Source: Terana coerulea (Eukaryota > Basidiomycota > Agaricomycetes > Polyporales > Phanerochaetaceae). From it: DNA of 64,000 bases. Numbering within the stretch: the stretch's first letter is position 1; each line of letters begins with the position of its first letter. Below, piece after piece: positions 49,141-60,854 of this stretch. A program made the translations under genes and the position numbers. The DNA lies in the NCBI GenBank assembly GCA_024811115.1, contig JAKOGH010000776.1:124001-188000 (forward strand). Direction: 5' to 3'. Under the pieces are notes generated by a model that saw only the letters and a list, made by a program, of their open reading frames with translations, was not told the origin of the DNA and did not search any database.

Positions 49141-50330
49141 CCTGCCCCACGTCAGGGCGCTTACAAGTGCATGCCCCTTGACGCATCTGCACTCTTGGCG
49201 GGCGCTAAAGGGGGTGCATGTTATGGCGACGGAATATCCCAGCCGCTTCGGTGACCCGCAGCCCCCTCCGGTCCGGTGGCCCGTAGCGGCAGGGAACGAG
49301 CCTAAATAGGGGGGGACGCCTGAGCCGGGGTCCGCGATTTCGTCCCAGGAATACGGACGGAAATTTCTGATTTTGGGTCAAATCAGTACGGATTGCCTCA
49401 GGCGTTCCGGCCTGACGGCCGGATTTGATACGGACGGACAGGACCAGGCGTCCCAGGCTTGTAGTACATATTATACAGTGTAAGTACATCGCTCAGCGCA
49501 CCATGAAGCAGGTCGAGAATGGACGTTTCATGCTGTAAGGTTGTATATTACACATGTACACACCACATACTTCCTCGCTTGCTGTTGCAGAAGCAACAGC
49601 ATCTGCCTCGGTCGCCGGGTTCCCACGCACCTTAGCAGTGTCGAGCTACACAGGCAACCGGCCAGAAGGCTGAAATTCGAAATCTTTCGGATCGTCGCGC
49701 TATCGAGGAGGGATCCCGGATTTTTGGCTGCATTTGCAGCGTTGCGTCTGGAATCCGTCCGATCATGTTTTTGAGCAGATCCAGCCTGGGCAGCCAATGC
49801 CATGCCAGCGTTGTGCCAGCGGCTGCATGAGGCGGGGTTGGAGCGCGCTTACTCTCATCTTATCGAAGATAAGGGCCTTAGGACTTCGTTTCGAACACGA
49901 TCCGGGCCTCGAAAGAACGTGATCGGACGGATTTCACATACCATCCTCCAACGAAGCGGTCGACACGGAATCAAAACAATCTCATATCCCTGCCGTTGCA
50001 CCGGGCCCCTGTGTAGACCGCGGCAACTATGGCCTCTCGAGACCTCGTTGCGTTCAGCTCGGCAGAGAGTACGCAAGAATTTTGATTTCTCGGTAACTCG
50101 TCAAGCTAAGTAACCCAGGACGGTCAAAGGGCCGAGTCGTTCCGCCTCAGGCCTCGGGCCCAGGGGATCAGGCATACCTCCTTTCGCAGGTCGGATACGG
50201 ACCAAAGGCTCAGGCTCGCCGGCCTGACGGCCGGCTTTTGATACGGACTGCACCAGGCGTGAGGGGTCAAATTTCGTCAAAACGATACGGATTTGGCCTC
50301 AGGCGTCTCCCCCCTATTGTCAGGGGTCCT

Positions 50331-50338
50331 CCCAGAGC
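50331..50338. repeat. 8-bp target-site duplication, right
   Basis: CCCAGAGC directly after the right terminal inverted repeat; identical to 46899-46906. Confidence 0.8.
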
Positions 50339-50691
50339 CAACAACTTGAAGGTCAATAGGTGATCGCAAACCTGCTTTTCCAGAATATCCAAGACGGGTG
50401 TATTGTGAGTAGGTACAAATGTCAAGTAGATGTATGGTACAGTCCATGGTCCAGATAACCAGTACAACACGTCCGTGAAACCCCTTCTATCAATCGCACA
50501 ACCCCGTATAATGGTACAGCATCGATGACCACCGAGTTTTCTTGTCATGGGTCATCCAGGGTATAGCGGCCAAGCAGGTTGTTGTAAAGCGGTTGTACGG
50601 CCCAGAGCAGCCATGACGTTGAAGAATAAGTTATGAATGGCAATAGATAGGCAGCGACGACTATGGTCAGATAGTCCGTGAGGTGGTGGGA

Positions 50692-51130
50692 TCACCAGTA
50701 GACCCGACGCTCGATGGTTCGGACCTTGTGTGGCGCCACGGGCACGGGCGCGGCGTTGTAGTAGGTCGTTCGGCGAACGCGGGTGACGGTGGGGTACCTG
50801 AGAGGATAAGTCTGGTCAGACAATGGGTCTCCGCGATTAGAACAGAGACGCACCAAGCATGGTAGATTTCACCGGGCTCGAGCTGGACTTCGACGACTTG
50901 TCGGCCCTACAAGTCAAAGCGTGGTCAGTTATAGAGCTGCGCTTGGCGACGTCAGAGTGCACTCACAGCGTAGTCGACGTGGGAGCCAACGACGAGACCC
51001 TCCTTCCTGCCGTGCTGACCGTGCTGAACGGCGACGATGTCACCGGGCTAAGATGGTGTGCATGAGTATACCGTCCGGATACTGCGCAACGCATACGTAC
51101 AATGATAGAATCGTCTGCGTAAGAAGACAT
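50692..51130 (-). CDS. Small conserved-looking protein with Tyr/Arg-rich tail
   Basis: Four short exons (51130..51101, 51047..50967, 50906..50854, 50797..50692) join in frame to 89 residues starting MSSYADDSIIPGDIVAVQHG. It continues GRKEGLVVGSHVDYA, VEVQLEPGEIYHAWYP, and ends RTTYYNAAPVPVAP and KVRTIERRVYW. All three introns have good GT-AG borders, and each phase works, which is unlikely by chance. There is no signal peptide or membrane segment. The repeated PGDIV and PGEIYH phrases suggest a small beta fold. A TATAAAAG box (near 51268-51275) lies about 140 bases upstream of the ATG, consistent with a strongly expressed small gene. I do not recognise a family. Confidence 0.7.
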
Positions 51131-51267
51131 GACGAAAGCGAGGCGGTCTTGAGGGGTGTCTTGAAGAGGGTAAGCGCGGGGCTTAGTCGACGACTCGAGC
51201 GACGAGCGAGGGGGCTTGGGCGGTGGTGGAGTGCGATGGAGAAAAATGAGCTCCCAAATGGCCTGGC

Positions 51268-51275
51268 TTTTATAG
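51268..51275 (-). promoter_or_regulatory. TATA box of the 89-residue protein gene
   Basis: TATAAAAG on the minus strand, about 140 bases before the ATG at 51130. Confidence 0.5.
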
Positions 51276-51850
51276 ATTAGATGGAGCCAAGGGGCGGGAA
51301 AATACCCAACGAGGCAGCCATGAGGCCGATGACGGGATGTTCGACTAGAACAACAGGCGGCGCTACCGCTCCCTGTGGGAGGCTATTGTCCCCGTCTCCG
51401 CGCATTGTCGCGGAGCACCTCGCCGTTTAATCTCGCTACGTCCGCCGTCGAAGAATGCTTGGAAAACGCGGACGTCCCCTTGTATTTTTCTCGAATTGTA
51501 GTCGGAGCTGCCAGACGGCGTCGAGCGGATTTGGTGTGTGATATATCCGACAGCCAGCGAGCAGAGCAGGCCGCACGTCAACCACGAGGCATCAGAGCGA
51601 TGCTTGCAGATGCTGTGCGGTACGCTTTGCGGAAGAGAAGGGACGTAAAGACCGAGGCAAGAGACGATGATGGTAGGAAGCAGAAGGAGTAGCAGAACGC
51701 CACAACGTTGCAGCCGCGCTTTTGTCGCGAGCAAGTTCAAGCAAGGTTCTGAGCTGTGGTAGTCTATCGATACAAACATCTAAGTAAATCTACAGTACAT
51801 GTACACCCGGAGTAGTGCGGAATATTAGCACGCCTGCCTAATGGTAAGAG

Positions 51851-53432
51851 TTATGTATGTACAGTAATCATGGGGACCTCTTCCACCACTTCCCGATCCA
51901 CTCTCGAATGACATCCCGTATTCGCACCAGGAGCCCAGCTGACATCGCCCCCGGTAGGCTCGCGCTCCACTTCCCAGGCCGCACTCTGCAATCGTATGGG
52001 CGTAGCACCGGCCTTCACCCGTTCCGCAATACCAGCAAGGATATCCTCCGCGCCATCCTCGTAGGCTTTCTCTAGCTCAAGTTCCAGCGTGTATTGTCCC
52101 CTCCGGACGGCATACGGCGCCATGCCATTGTATTTGCGCACCAGGGAGTTCACTTCACCGACGGCTGTGTCATGGTATGCGCGCTCGCGAGCTGCCCACT
52201 CTTTGTCTCGGAATGCGGATACTTGCTCAAGGCTGAGCTTGGGGAGCATAACGGCAGGAGTGGAGAGCGTGAGCATACGAATGGCGCGGCGTGTCCAAGA
52301 CTGTCGGATAACGTCGCGGAAGGAGTTCAGAGCCGAATCCAGTTCTGCAAGCATATCAGCACTGGGCTTTGGCTACTGGTAAGACGCGCACCTTGCTGGA
52401 CTTCAACCCATGGCGGTACAGCTCCATTTCTTTGTACGATTCTATTCAACAAGAACTCTTCTCGTCCTATGAAGGGGTTCCGCTCCTCGCTAAATTGCTT
52501 CAGCGGCTTACCCCGCCCCTCTATGCGGTCAAAGCGACCTTCTTGGCGCGCTCGCTAGCCTGTGCATGAGTTCGGTTTCAGCCAATTAAACTCAAGTAAC
52601 GCACCTCTATGCGATCCTCCACTAAGCTCGTCCAGCCCTTCATCCCTGTCGGGTTTGGTCTCCGCTGCTGCCGCACTGCGTCCTGCGTAGCATTCCCGCC
52701 TTTAATGCCCAGCTTGTAGTCTATCATTGAGTCTCTAGCATTCCTGAGCCGCCCCGCATGCTCCGTCCGCTTCTTCGTCTCCCGTAGCTGGCGACGCGCC
52801 TTGTCATCGAGGACTTCGGGGTTGGGAGGGAGACGTCGGGATGTTGGTACAGGCGGGATGTTACCGTACTTAATTGAAGACTGCGCGTGGGAAGGTACCT
52901 TGAACGTGGTATGCCAGGGCTGGTGTCCTTCGACGGAGGGCAGCAGCGGGACATTGGCGTAGGACCGTGAGCTCGAGCTTGCACCCCAGGTGGTCTGCAC
53001 CACAACCGCCTCGTCCGGCTCAGAGCCGACAGACGTCGCATTATCCAACGTATCCAGCTCGTTAGCAGCGAGCGCGCCGGGATCAGTGGACCGAAGCGTT
53101 GGAGGTGCCGCCTTCAGTTTCTCGTCTGCCGTGCGGATGGGTCCATAGCGCATGGGCTTGTACTTGTCGACGAGCATCCGGAGCACAGCATCCTGCATAG
53201 ATTCCTCGCCAGTCCAGTTCTCGTGCTTCGTCTGTAGGGCCTCTAGCTTGCTTCGCCGGGCAGCTTGCTCTGCGAGCTCCGCCTCCTCGCTTGCAGCGTC
53301 CGCAAAGAGCTTCGCGCTAGCTCGCTTTTCCGGCTGTGTCGCATCGTCGGCGTAAGTCCTATGGCGACTAGTGAGTGCTTTAAAGAGCGCGTGGGTAGGG
53401 TTATGGAGGTTCGAGGGGCGGAAAGCGAGCAT
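51851..53432 (-). CDS. DNAJC28-like protein (DUF1992 family), probably mitochondrial
   Basis: ATG at 53432 starts a mitochondrial-type head rich in Arg/Ser without acids (MLAFRPSNLHNPTHALFKAL). The long first exon ends at 52605 in SLVEDRIE; exon 2 (52559..52392) reads ASERAKKVAFDRIEGRGKPL through NPFIGREEFLLNRIVQRNG and VPPWVEVQQ, the conserved DUF1992 block of DnaJ homologue subfamily C member 28. Exon 3 (from 52344) has a helical region (RKYNGMAPYAVRRGQYTLEL). The J domain itself is absent, as is common for fungal members. In a GGGGG run near 51950 a one-base change would give a helical end (RIRDVIREWIGKWW) with a TGA at 51868; as written the frame runs to 51851. It is head to head with the cyclophilin gene, 134 bases apart. 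Confidence 0.8.
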
Positions 53433-53566
53433 GTACAGAGGATGTGGTGGTCGATGAGAAAGCCATGGGCGCTCCTTGTCTAGCAGCCTTGAACCTGGAC
53501 CATCATTACACCGACGCCGACGCACACGACGGGCCTCGGCAGACGTGGCGAGCAGTGCGGTGAAGC
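53433..53566. promoter_or_regulatory. Short bidirectional promoter
   Basis: Only 134 bases separate the divergent start codons of the DNAJC28-like and PPIL4-like genes, so both promoters must overlap here. No TATA box is seen. Confidence 0.6.
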
Positions 53567-55069
53567 ATGTCTGTCTTACTGGAGACCTCTCTGGGCGACC
53601 TTGTGATTGACTTGGAGGTAGAGGCTTGTCCCAAGACATGCGAGAACTTTCTGAAGTTGTGTAAAGTGTACTATTACAACTTGAACGCTTTCTTCAACGG
53701 TACGTCGTTTCTTACGCTCGCAGGACCGTGTGCCTAACATCACCCGCATAGTGTCAAAAGACTTTCTCGCGCAAGCAGGGACCCGACTGCTACAGGCACG
53801 GGTGGCGAGTCAATATGGTCACTTGTAGCTTCAAAGCAGGGGGTAAAGCCCCGAGGTACTTTACTCCAGAGTTCGTTCCGCGGTTCAAGCATAAGCAGAA
53901 AGGCACAGTATCTATGGCTGTTGCTCCTGCCCTGGAGGACGGCACCAAGGGCGGCTGTGGTAGCCAATTCTTCATCACCCTTGGGGACAATATCGAATAC
54001 CTCGACGGAAAGCACGCGGTCTTTGGACACGTCGTGGAAGGATTGGAGACGCTGGACAAGTTGAACGAGGTGTTTGTCGATCAGGAGGGTCGACCTTTCA
54101 AAGATGTCAGAATACGGCATGTAGAAATTCTGGGTGCGTTCCATCCAGCTTGTATGCGATATAAAAATGGTTTATACCCCACCCATTGCAGATGATCCAT
54201 TCCCGGACCCTGATGGTTTGGTAGTCCCCGACTCCATCCCAACGAAACCGCCTGACAACTCTACTCGTATTGCTGAGGATGAGGACCCACTGGCGACGCT
54301 CCCGGAAGAAGAGGCTGAAGCGGAGCGGCGGAAGAAGGCAGCTGCAGCGTCTGCCCTCACGCTGGAGATGGTCGGCGACCTGCCCTTCGCGAACGTGCGA
54401 CCTCCAGAGAACGTGTTGTTCGTGTGCAAGCTCAACCCGGTGACGCGTGACGAGGACCTCGAGCTAATATTCTCGCGATTTGGGACGATCATGAGTTGTC
54501 AAGTGATCAGAGACAAGCGGACGGGCGATTCGCTCCAGTATGCCTTCATCGAGTTTGACAAGCGGGAAGACGCTGAACAGGTAAGCAGCAGAGTTTGATG
54601 CTCCTTGCCACATTTTTGACGAGGAGATGCGTAGGGCTACTTTAAGATGCAAAATGTTCTGGTTGATGACCGACGTATATGGGTTGACTTGTGAGTAGCT
54701 GGCTCGTATCCTGCCGAGCTGCTATTAACTCCAGTATCTTTAGCTCTCAGTCAGTGGCTCGTCTTAATGAAGGGAAATGGTCAAACGACGCCCGGATGGG
54801 CCCACGGAAAAGCAAGAGTGGCTTCGCGGGACGCGATGACCTGGAAGCTACAGGCCGCTACAGGCATGGCTCGGGCAATGGCCGCGACAACTACGGTATG
54901 GTGTTCGACGTTCCTGGTGAGCGACACCACCGACATCAGAGCAGGAGCAAGAGCCCCCGCCGAGATCGCGACAGAGAACGAAGGAGGTCGAGATCGACAT
55001 GACAGGGATAGAGACGACCGTCGGGAGCGGGATAGGGATCGGCACGACAGAGACAGACGGAGAAGATAG
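53567..55069 (+). CDS. PPIL4/Cyp6-type cyclophilin with RRM (peptidyl-prolyl isomerase)
   Basis: ATG at 53567 begins [16 protein letters not shown]. The cyclophilin domain includes [58 protein letters not shown] and [18 protein letters not shown] linker with [16 protein letters not shown] follows, then an RRM ([48 protein letters not shown]) and an Arg/Ser/Asp-rich tail. Cyclophilin plus RRM in this order defines PPIL4 (Cyp6 in Toxoplasma/fungi), a nuclear spliceosome-linked isomerase. A missing G near 53779 (GGGACCC) and an extra base near 53830 shift and restore the frame around GESIW. The tail ends at 55002 (as written) or 55069 in the Arg/Asp-repeat frame. The last acceptor is TATCTTTAG, which restores VDFSQSV. 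Confidence 0.85.
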
Positions 55070-55376
55070 CACAGTTCACGTATACAACCACATGCAGGAC
55101 GCTGAGCTAGGCTTCTTAAGTCTCATAATAATCACAGCATTTCTCATCTTGTTGTTGAGTTGAACTGTTACTTGGGTACTGCATGCACATTACACAAGGT
55201 CGTGTGTTAACCGACCTTAATGGGCGCTTAGCTAACCATGCAGCAAAATTGAGTTCGGCCGCTTTGTCTTGGGCCACCAGGTTGCACACTGGCTGCACAC
55301 CACCAACGATATATCCTGGATCTTCGAGACCTTTACATCTACCTGAAACACTCCTGGAATCTTTGAGGACATCGCC

Positions 55377-57488
55377 ATGGCCAATAAGAAGAAGACACAG
55401 CAGAAGAAGAAGCAGCAGGCGAGGGCTAATGCCACCGCAAATGGGTCTAATCATGCGGACGAGTAAGTAGCTTGAATATACACCGTCAATCTCCGAGAGG
55501 TTACCATGGACGTTAGACAGGACGACGACGAGAACTTGCCTGACCTCGTCGAGCCGACTGCGCCAGTGCCGGATACGCCACCCACTCCCGCCCCCGCCCC
55601 CGCTGCTGCCCGTCCAGCCCCAAGCGCACCGCCAAAAGCAGAGTCATCAGGAGATGGAGAAAAGAATGCGGAGAAGGTCAAAGAGCAAGGAAACGCGGCA
55701 TTCAAGGCTGCCAAATACCCAGAGGCCATCGAGCACTATACTCGGGCCATAGGTGCGTACGCGTACTCTGCACACGAGCCGTACTAGGATACTCAGCGCT
55801 GACCCGATGTTGCCTCCTGACACTAGAACTGGCCCCCAGCGAAGCGACCTATCTCACGAACCGCGCCGCGGCGTACATGGCGATGAAGAAGTACAAGCCC
55901 GCGCTCGCCGACTGTCAGCAGGCCGCTCAGCTGCAGGCGGACGCCCCGTCCGCGAAGACGCTCACCCGCCTCGCGCGCTGCCAGCTCTCGACGGGCTCGA
56001 CGGCGCCCGCGCTGAGCACGCTGCGCGCCGTGCTCGAGCTTGAGCCGCGGAACGCGCCGGCGCTGCAGCTGCAGAAGAAGGTGCTCGAGCTCGAGGCGCA
56101 CCTGCGCAACTTCGACGGCGCGAAGGCGCGCAAAGAGTGGGCCATGGCGCGGCTCGCGCTCGAGCGGTGCATGCAGGCGATGGACGCGGAGGGCGGCGAC
56201 ATCCCGCTCCAGTGGCGGCTGTGGCGGATCGAGCTCGAGATCGCGCGGGCGTCGTGGGACAACGCGAGCATATCGGCGAAGTGAGCAAATTCGTGTTTGC
56301 ACCTCGTATATCTCTAACAATCGCACAGCGATGCCTACCGGCTGGATCCCAACTCTCCCGACGTCCTCACACTCCGTGGTCTTGTCATGTTCCTTACAGC
56401 CAAAACCGCGCAAGCGCTACACCACGCGTCCTCTGCACTACGGTTAGACCCAGGACACGAACCGGCGATGCGGCTACGGAAGCGCGTACGGGATGTAGAC
56501 CGATTGAAGGATGAAGGTAACGCTGCGTTCAAGGCTGGTCGACATCAGGAGGCAATCGAAAGATATACGGAAGCGTTAGAGGTGAGCCCGATGATAATTA
56601 TTGCGAAGCGGGCATCGAGGTAATCCACAAATTATTCCAGAGAATTGGTACAGAAGACAGTGAGGGAAAAGGTGGCCACATCCGTGCTATGCTTCTGTCC
56701 AACCGTGCCACAACACTGGTAAAAGTAAGCACTCCGGTACATGTAAGTGTGCGCCTTGCCTGACCGTAATGCACAGATGGACCGCTATGAAGATGCCCTC
56801 GCGGACGCGGAAGGCTCAATAGAGCTCAACTCGCAGTCGTTCAAGGTGTACAGGACACGCGCGCGGATACAGCTTCACCTCGAGAAGTACGAGGCCGCCA
56901 TTCAGGACTTCAAGGCCGCCATCGAGCAGGCAGAGTCGGAAGGCTGCGAGGCGGACGCCAAGGCGCTCAAGACCGAGCTCAAGAAGGCTGAGGTGGATCT
57001 CAAGAGGAGCAAAACGAAGGATTACTACAAGATCCTTGGTACGTGGCGCTGCTCTTCTATGCTATGGAATATGTCGCTGAGGCTCTGCGCCAGGTGTCTC
57101 ACGAGAATGCTCCGAGGTAGAGATTAAGAAGGCATATCGCCGCGAATCCCTCAAGCACCATCCAGACAAGGTGAGTTGAACCTTGCTTTCAGAAACCCTG
57201 TGTTGTTCACGCTGACAATATCCGAATCAGGGAGGAGACGAGGAGAAGTTCAAGCTCGTAGTCGAGGCGAACCAGGTGCTCTCGAACCCGCAGAGCCGGC
57301 AACGGTACGACATGGGCGAAGACGACGACGACGGCGGCATAGGCGGCATGGACATCAACGACCTCTTCGCGCAGTTCCATTCGCACAGCGGGTTTAGCGG
57401 GTTCGGTGGGGGTGGTGGATTCGGCGGCGGCGGTTTCGGGGGTGGCGGCGGTCGAGGCGGGCACTTTGGGTTCTCACAGGGTTTCTGA
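55377..57488 (+). CDS. TPR and J-domain co-chaperone (DNAJC7/TPR2-like)
   Basis: ATG at 55377 opens a Lys/Gln-rich head ([16 protein letters not shown]), then a Pro-rich linker. TPR units follow ([78 protein letters not shown] and later). A J domain near the end has [33 protein letters not shown] (with the HPD triad that triggers Hsp70 ATPase) and [13 protein letters not shown]. It closes with a Gly/Phe-rich tail. DNAJC7-type proteins hand clients between Hsp70 and Hsp90 in the cytosol. All introns join in phase, including the one after ILG in the J domain. The frame is intact. Confidence 0.9.
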
Positions 57489-57687
57489 GTGTTGACACTG
57501 TTGTCACCTTACTGTATACTGACCTTGCTGCCGATAGCATGTCCATCTCTGTATCCATGTTGTTGCTGTCTGTACCGCTCACCGCTGTCGTTGTCTTACC
57601 CTCCCGCTCCTGCAATCTAATACCATACTACATAAATTACAACATGCGATGACTATAAGTAGCAGCAGCTATGGCCGTCCTCAAGTG

Positions 57688-59163
57688 CTATGGGGACCAT
57701 CTCGATCTGAGAGACTCTGATTCCGACTCCGCGGAGATTGTCGAGTGGTGGGTGGTGACAGAGAGTTGCCTTGTGTGCGATCGTGGAGCATCGTCGTCCA
57801 TGGTACTCACCTTCGAGTACTCCGTGTTGAGCGGAACAGACAGGTCGAAATCGTCGAGGTTGACGGAGAACTGTCGGCTGTGCTCCCTGCGGACATTGAG
57901 CACGAGCCGTGGGCCCTGTGTAACGCGGGTAAGTACGTTTCTTACAAAGAGCCAACAAAAGTTGGGGGGCGTACCACGGATCCCAATATTGCCAACAGCC
58001 ATCTAACCAACCAAGTCCGACGGTCAGCTCCCCGGACCCGGGGACACCACTGGAGCACTCACGGGAAGCCGAGCGCGGCGAGCGTGGCAGGCGCGATCGT
58101 GAACAGGAGCGTGTTCGTGACGTTGGCAACTGGGAAACGACGTAATGCGCGTCAGCGGCGTGGCAGACAAGACACGAGCGGGAGCGGGCGTACCGAACAC
58201 GAGCGCGAACGTCCACACGCCGTCGCGGACGAGCACCGCCAGCAACGTTGCGGCGCCCCACCCCTCGTTCCGGGCTGTGTAGTATTTATACGCGGTGAGG
58301 CCGAACAGCACGCTCTCGAACACGATGGAGGATATGCTGGTGCATACCGGTGGTCAGCGGGGAGACTAACGTGAGTGCTTCCACACGCACCTGTAAGCAA
58401 CTATGGCAACGGGAAAGGTAGTGGTGATGCACATCGGCGTCGACATGACCTTGGGGAGGCTGACGCCGAAGCTGGTGATCATAATGACGACCTGGATGGC
58501 AAATCCAGGTATCAGGAAGTATAGCAGCCGTCTGTTCGCGGTGTACATGGCGTAGACTGCCCAGGGAAACATGTGAGCAATCAGGATCGTCCGGCCATAG
58601 CCCCCGCTTGTCAAAGTCACTCACTGCGCAGCATGAGAATGACTTCGACCGTCACTTCCAGTATCATGGCGGAAATCGCTTCGATGATGATCCATTCCTG
58701 GCATGAGAGAGTTTTGGCGTTCAGGATTCTAGAGGGGTCGTCCGAGTCGGGCGGGATCAGCAACCCGCTTAACAGGGGTGAACAGCGTGTCGTAATGGAG
58801 AACTCACATAAGAGCGATCACAGAGTAGTATCTCGTTATGAGATAGAGAACCTTCAAAGGCTGAAACCGTGTCCTAAACACGTTAGAGGTGCCCAGGTCA
58901 GCTTGCTTCACGACTTGGTGCTTCTTGCTCACATCCATATATGAAGGACCTAGATGTAAACACGGATTCATATACGACCCTGAGCTCTCTGGATAGACAG
59001 ATGGTCACAAAGAACGCACCTCTTCATCGAAGGTTATGAGGATATCCCAGATGAGGAACGTCAGTGCAGCGAAGAGGCTGCGTCCGGCTTCTTCTGACTG
59101 CATCAGCTTCGCCAACTCGGCCTGATTGACAGCCAGTATCAGGTCGGACCCGTCGCTATCCAT
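57688..59163 (-). CDS. DUF6533-type integral membrane protein
   Basis: ATG at 59163 starts MDSDGSDLILAVNQAEL. FAALTFLIWDILITFDEEV follows: the first helix and acidic exit of the DUF6533 family, an Agaricomycete-expanded group of about seven-helix proteins. Further helices are IIEAISAMILEVTVEVILML, RLLYFLIPGFAIQVVIMI and SSIVFESVLFGLTAYKYY, then LLAVLVRDGVWTFALVF. The cytoplasmic tail has the family phrase PRLVLNVRREHSRQ and a Ser-rich end (ISAESESESLRSRWSP). Several short introns (for example near 58130, 58340 and 58620) interrupt it. Function in the family is unknown; a sensor or receptor role is often guessed. Confidence 0.78.
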
Positions 59164-59169
59164 GACGAG

Positions 59170-60017
59170 TTGTTACGGCCGCTGCAGCTGCCTGGCGTCG
59201 GGACTGGGGAAGGCCCCAGGTCAGCTCGTAAGTAAAGAGTAGTGCTCAAAGCCACTGCTCACCTTGACCAACCACCCCGTCCTGCACAGCCATCCCGAGC
59301 GATCAAACCCGCTCATCTAATTAGTGAACTTTTCGGAGTAAAACTGGGTGGGAACACAGCATGGGGGATGAGCAAGACATGTTTCAGGTCCCAAACTCAG
59401 CGTTGAGCAAAAGAGTCTACAGCGCCAACGCAGCTCATGATCAGCCTGGTTTGATTGCTTTCCACCACCACAACGTCCTCGTTCTGGCCTTGCTTGCCAT
59501 CTGCCCCTCTTGCTGTTGGTATGTAGAGCACTGGTTTGAGACTGCTGACGGCTGCTGGCAGGTTCGAGACAGGACCGCAAGCGCTGCGGTACTCTGCCGC
59601 GCCGACGCATAATGAGGTCGCTGCGCTCGCCGTCCACGAGCCTGCCTCATGGGCATCCGCTGCAACCCGCGCAGCGACAGACTCAAGATTTGGCTAACTT
59701 GAGCCTGAGAATGTGGATCTACGGAGGCGAGTAGTGCTAGTGAGTCGCCTACGGTCAGCTTCCGGATGCATAGATGTCCGTCAGCCGTGTCCATATACGT
59801 TGTGCTGTGTTACAACGCCAACCAGACAAGACCCTTATTCTCTTCTCCATACAGCCAAACCGGCTTCGCATAATCACCTCCTATAACTTATTCCCATAAG
59901 ACCCCTCCCCGCAGCCCCTAGCAGATATATAAACACCTCCGCTCTGGTCGCCGCTCGTGCTCCCGCTTCTCACCTACTTTCCCATACACTCTGCAAAGTC
60001 CGCCTTTAATCCACACA
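59170..60017. other. Intergenic
   Basis: Shared upstream region of the divergent DUF6533 and BTB genes. Open frames near 59.3-59.8 kb show no family features. Confidence 0.35.
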
Positions 60018-60854
60018 ATGAGTTCACCATATTTCGACTCCCTCGACGCCGACCTGGTGCTGCGCTCGAGCGCATCCAACGAGCTTGTGCCGCTCGACTT
60101 CCGGGTGCACAGGTGCATCCTCGCTGCCGCATCCCCATTTTTCCAACATATGTTCCAACTCCCCCAACCCTGCACGGACGCCGAGAAGGGCGCCTCAGAG
60201 GTCCCCGTCGTGGACGTCGCGGAGGACACGCAGACCTTGGAGAGGCTCCTCAGATTTGTCTACCCCATCACGAACCCTGCTATTAGCACCCTCAACGAGC
60301 TCGTGCCCATCCTGCAGGCCGCGACCAAGTACGACTTGTCGGTAGTCGTCGACACCCTGCGCGCGCTGCTCGTCCAGCCCGCCTTCGCCGAGAAGGAGCC
60401 CGTGCGGGTGTTCGCCATCGCCTGCCGCTTCGACCTCGAGGACGCCGCGCGGGCGGCGTCGCGCTACACGCTGTCCGTGCCCGTCCTCGACCAGCCGCTG
60501 ACGGACGACCTCCGGCACGTCTCCGCGTTCCAGTACCACCAGCTGCTGAACCTCCACCGCGCGCGCGCGGCCGCGGCGCAGGAGCTGCTCGTCATCCCGG
60601 ACGAGGTCAAGTGCATGATGTGCAACGGTACGCACTACGGCGCGTTCTCGCCGCCGCGGTGGTGGAAGGACTTCGAGGAGCGGGCGCGCAAGGAGCTGGG
60701 CGCGCGCCCGACGACGGACGTTATATTATCGATGCCGTTCCTGCAGCAGTCCGCGCATGCGGGCTGTGAGCGGTGCGCCGGCAGCATCATGGACGCACAT
60801 TGGTTCTTCGATAGGCTGAAGAGGAGCATCGATGCTCTGCCTTCCACGATATGA
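60018..60854 (+). CDS. BTB/POZ-domain protein
   Basis: Intronless 278-residue frame. The BTB fold spans about residues 1-110: FDSLDADLVLRSS, VPLDFRVHRCILAAASPFFQHMFQL (the HRxxLaaaSpfF signature), a helix with LERLLRFVYP, and LVPILQAATKYDLSVVVDTL. The second half is typical of Agaricomycete BTB proteins: RVFAIACRFDLEDAARAAS, then a Cys-containing part (VKCMMCNGTHYG, AGCERCAGSIMDAHW) that may bind metal. BTB domains dimerise and can recruit Cullin-3; the target is unknown. The start is the first ATG after a pyrimidine-rich leader. Intact. Confidence 0.88.
   Translation: MSSPYFDSLDADLVLRSSASNELVPLDFRVHRCILAAASPFFQHMFQLPQPCTDAEKGASEVPVVDVAEDTQTLERLLRFVYPITNPAISTLNELVPILQAATKYDLSVVVDTLRALLVQPAFAEKEPVRVFAIACRFDLEDAARAASRYTLSVPVLDQPLTDDLRHVSAFQYHQLLNLHRARAAAAQELLVIPDEVKCMMCNGTHYGAFSPPRWWKDFEERARKELGARPTTDVILSMPFLQQSAHAGCERCAGSIMDAHWFFDRLKRSIDALPSTI

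Larger units (their letters stand above)
46907..50330. mobile_element. 3.4-kb DNA transposon-like element with perfect TIRs
   Basis: Left end AGGACCCCTGACAATAGGGG (46907-46926) is an exact inverted copy of the right end (50311-50330), and an 8-bp direct repeat CCCAGAGC flanks both. This is the signature of a cut-and-paste element with 8-bp target duplication, as made by hAT and Zisupton/KDZ-type transposases. Subterminal blocks repeat inside: the left 47030-47118 matches the reverse complement of 49150-49255 (CATGCA..CCCTTTAGCGCC..GCCAAGA.TGCAGATGCGTC), and a palindromic CGGCCTGACGGCCGG unit occurs at about 49407 and 50218. No recognisable transposase is inside, so it is probably non-autonomous or a nest of related elements. 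It holds the frames at 47203-47934 and 47925-48221. Confidence 0.8.

Noticed and set aside
46907..50330. Firm assignment of the TIR element to hAT or KDZ
   Set aside because: The 8-bp target duplication fits both, but no transposase domain is visible.
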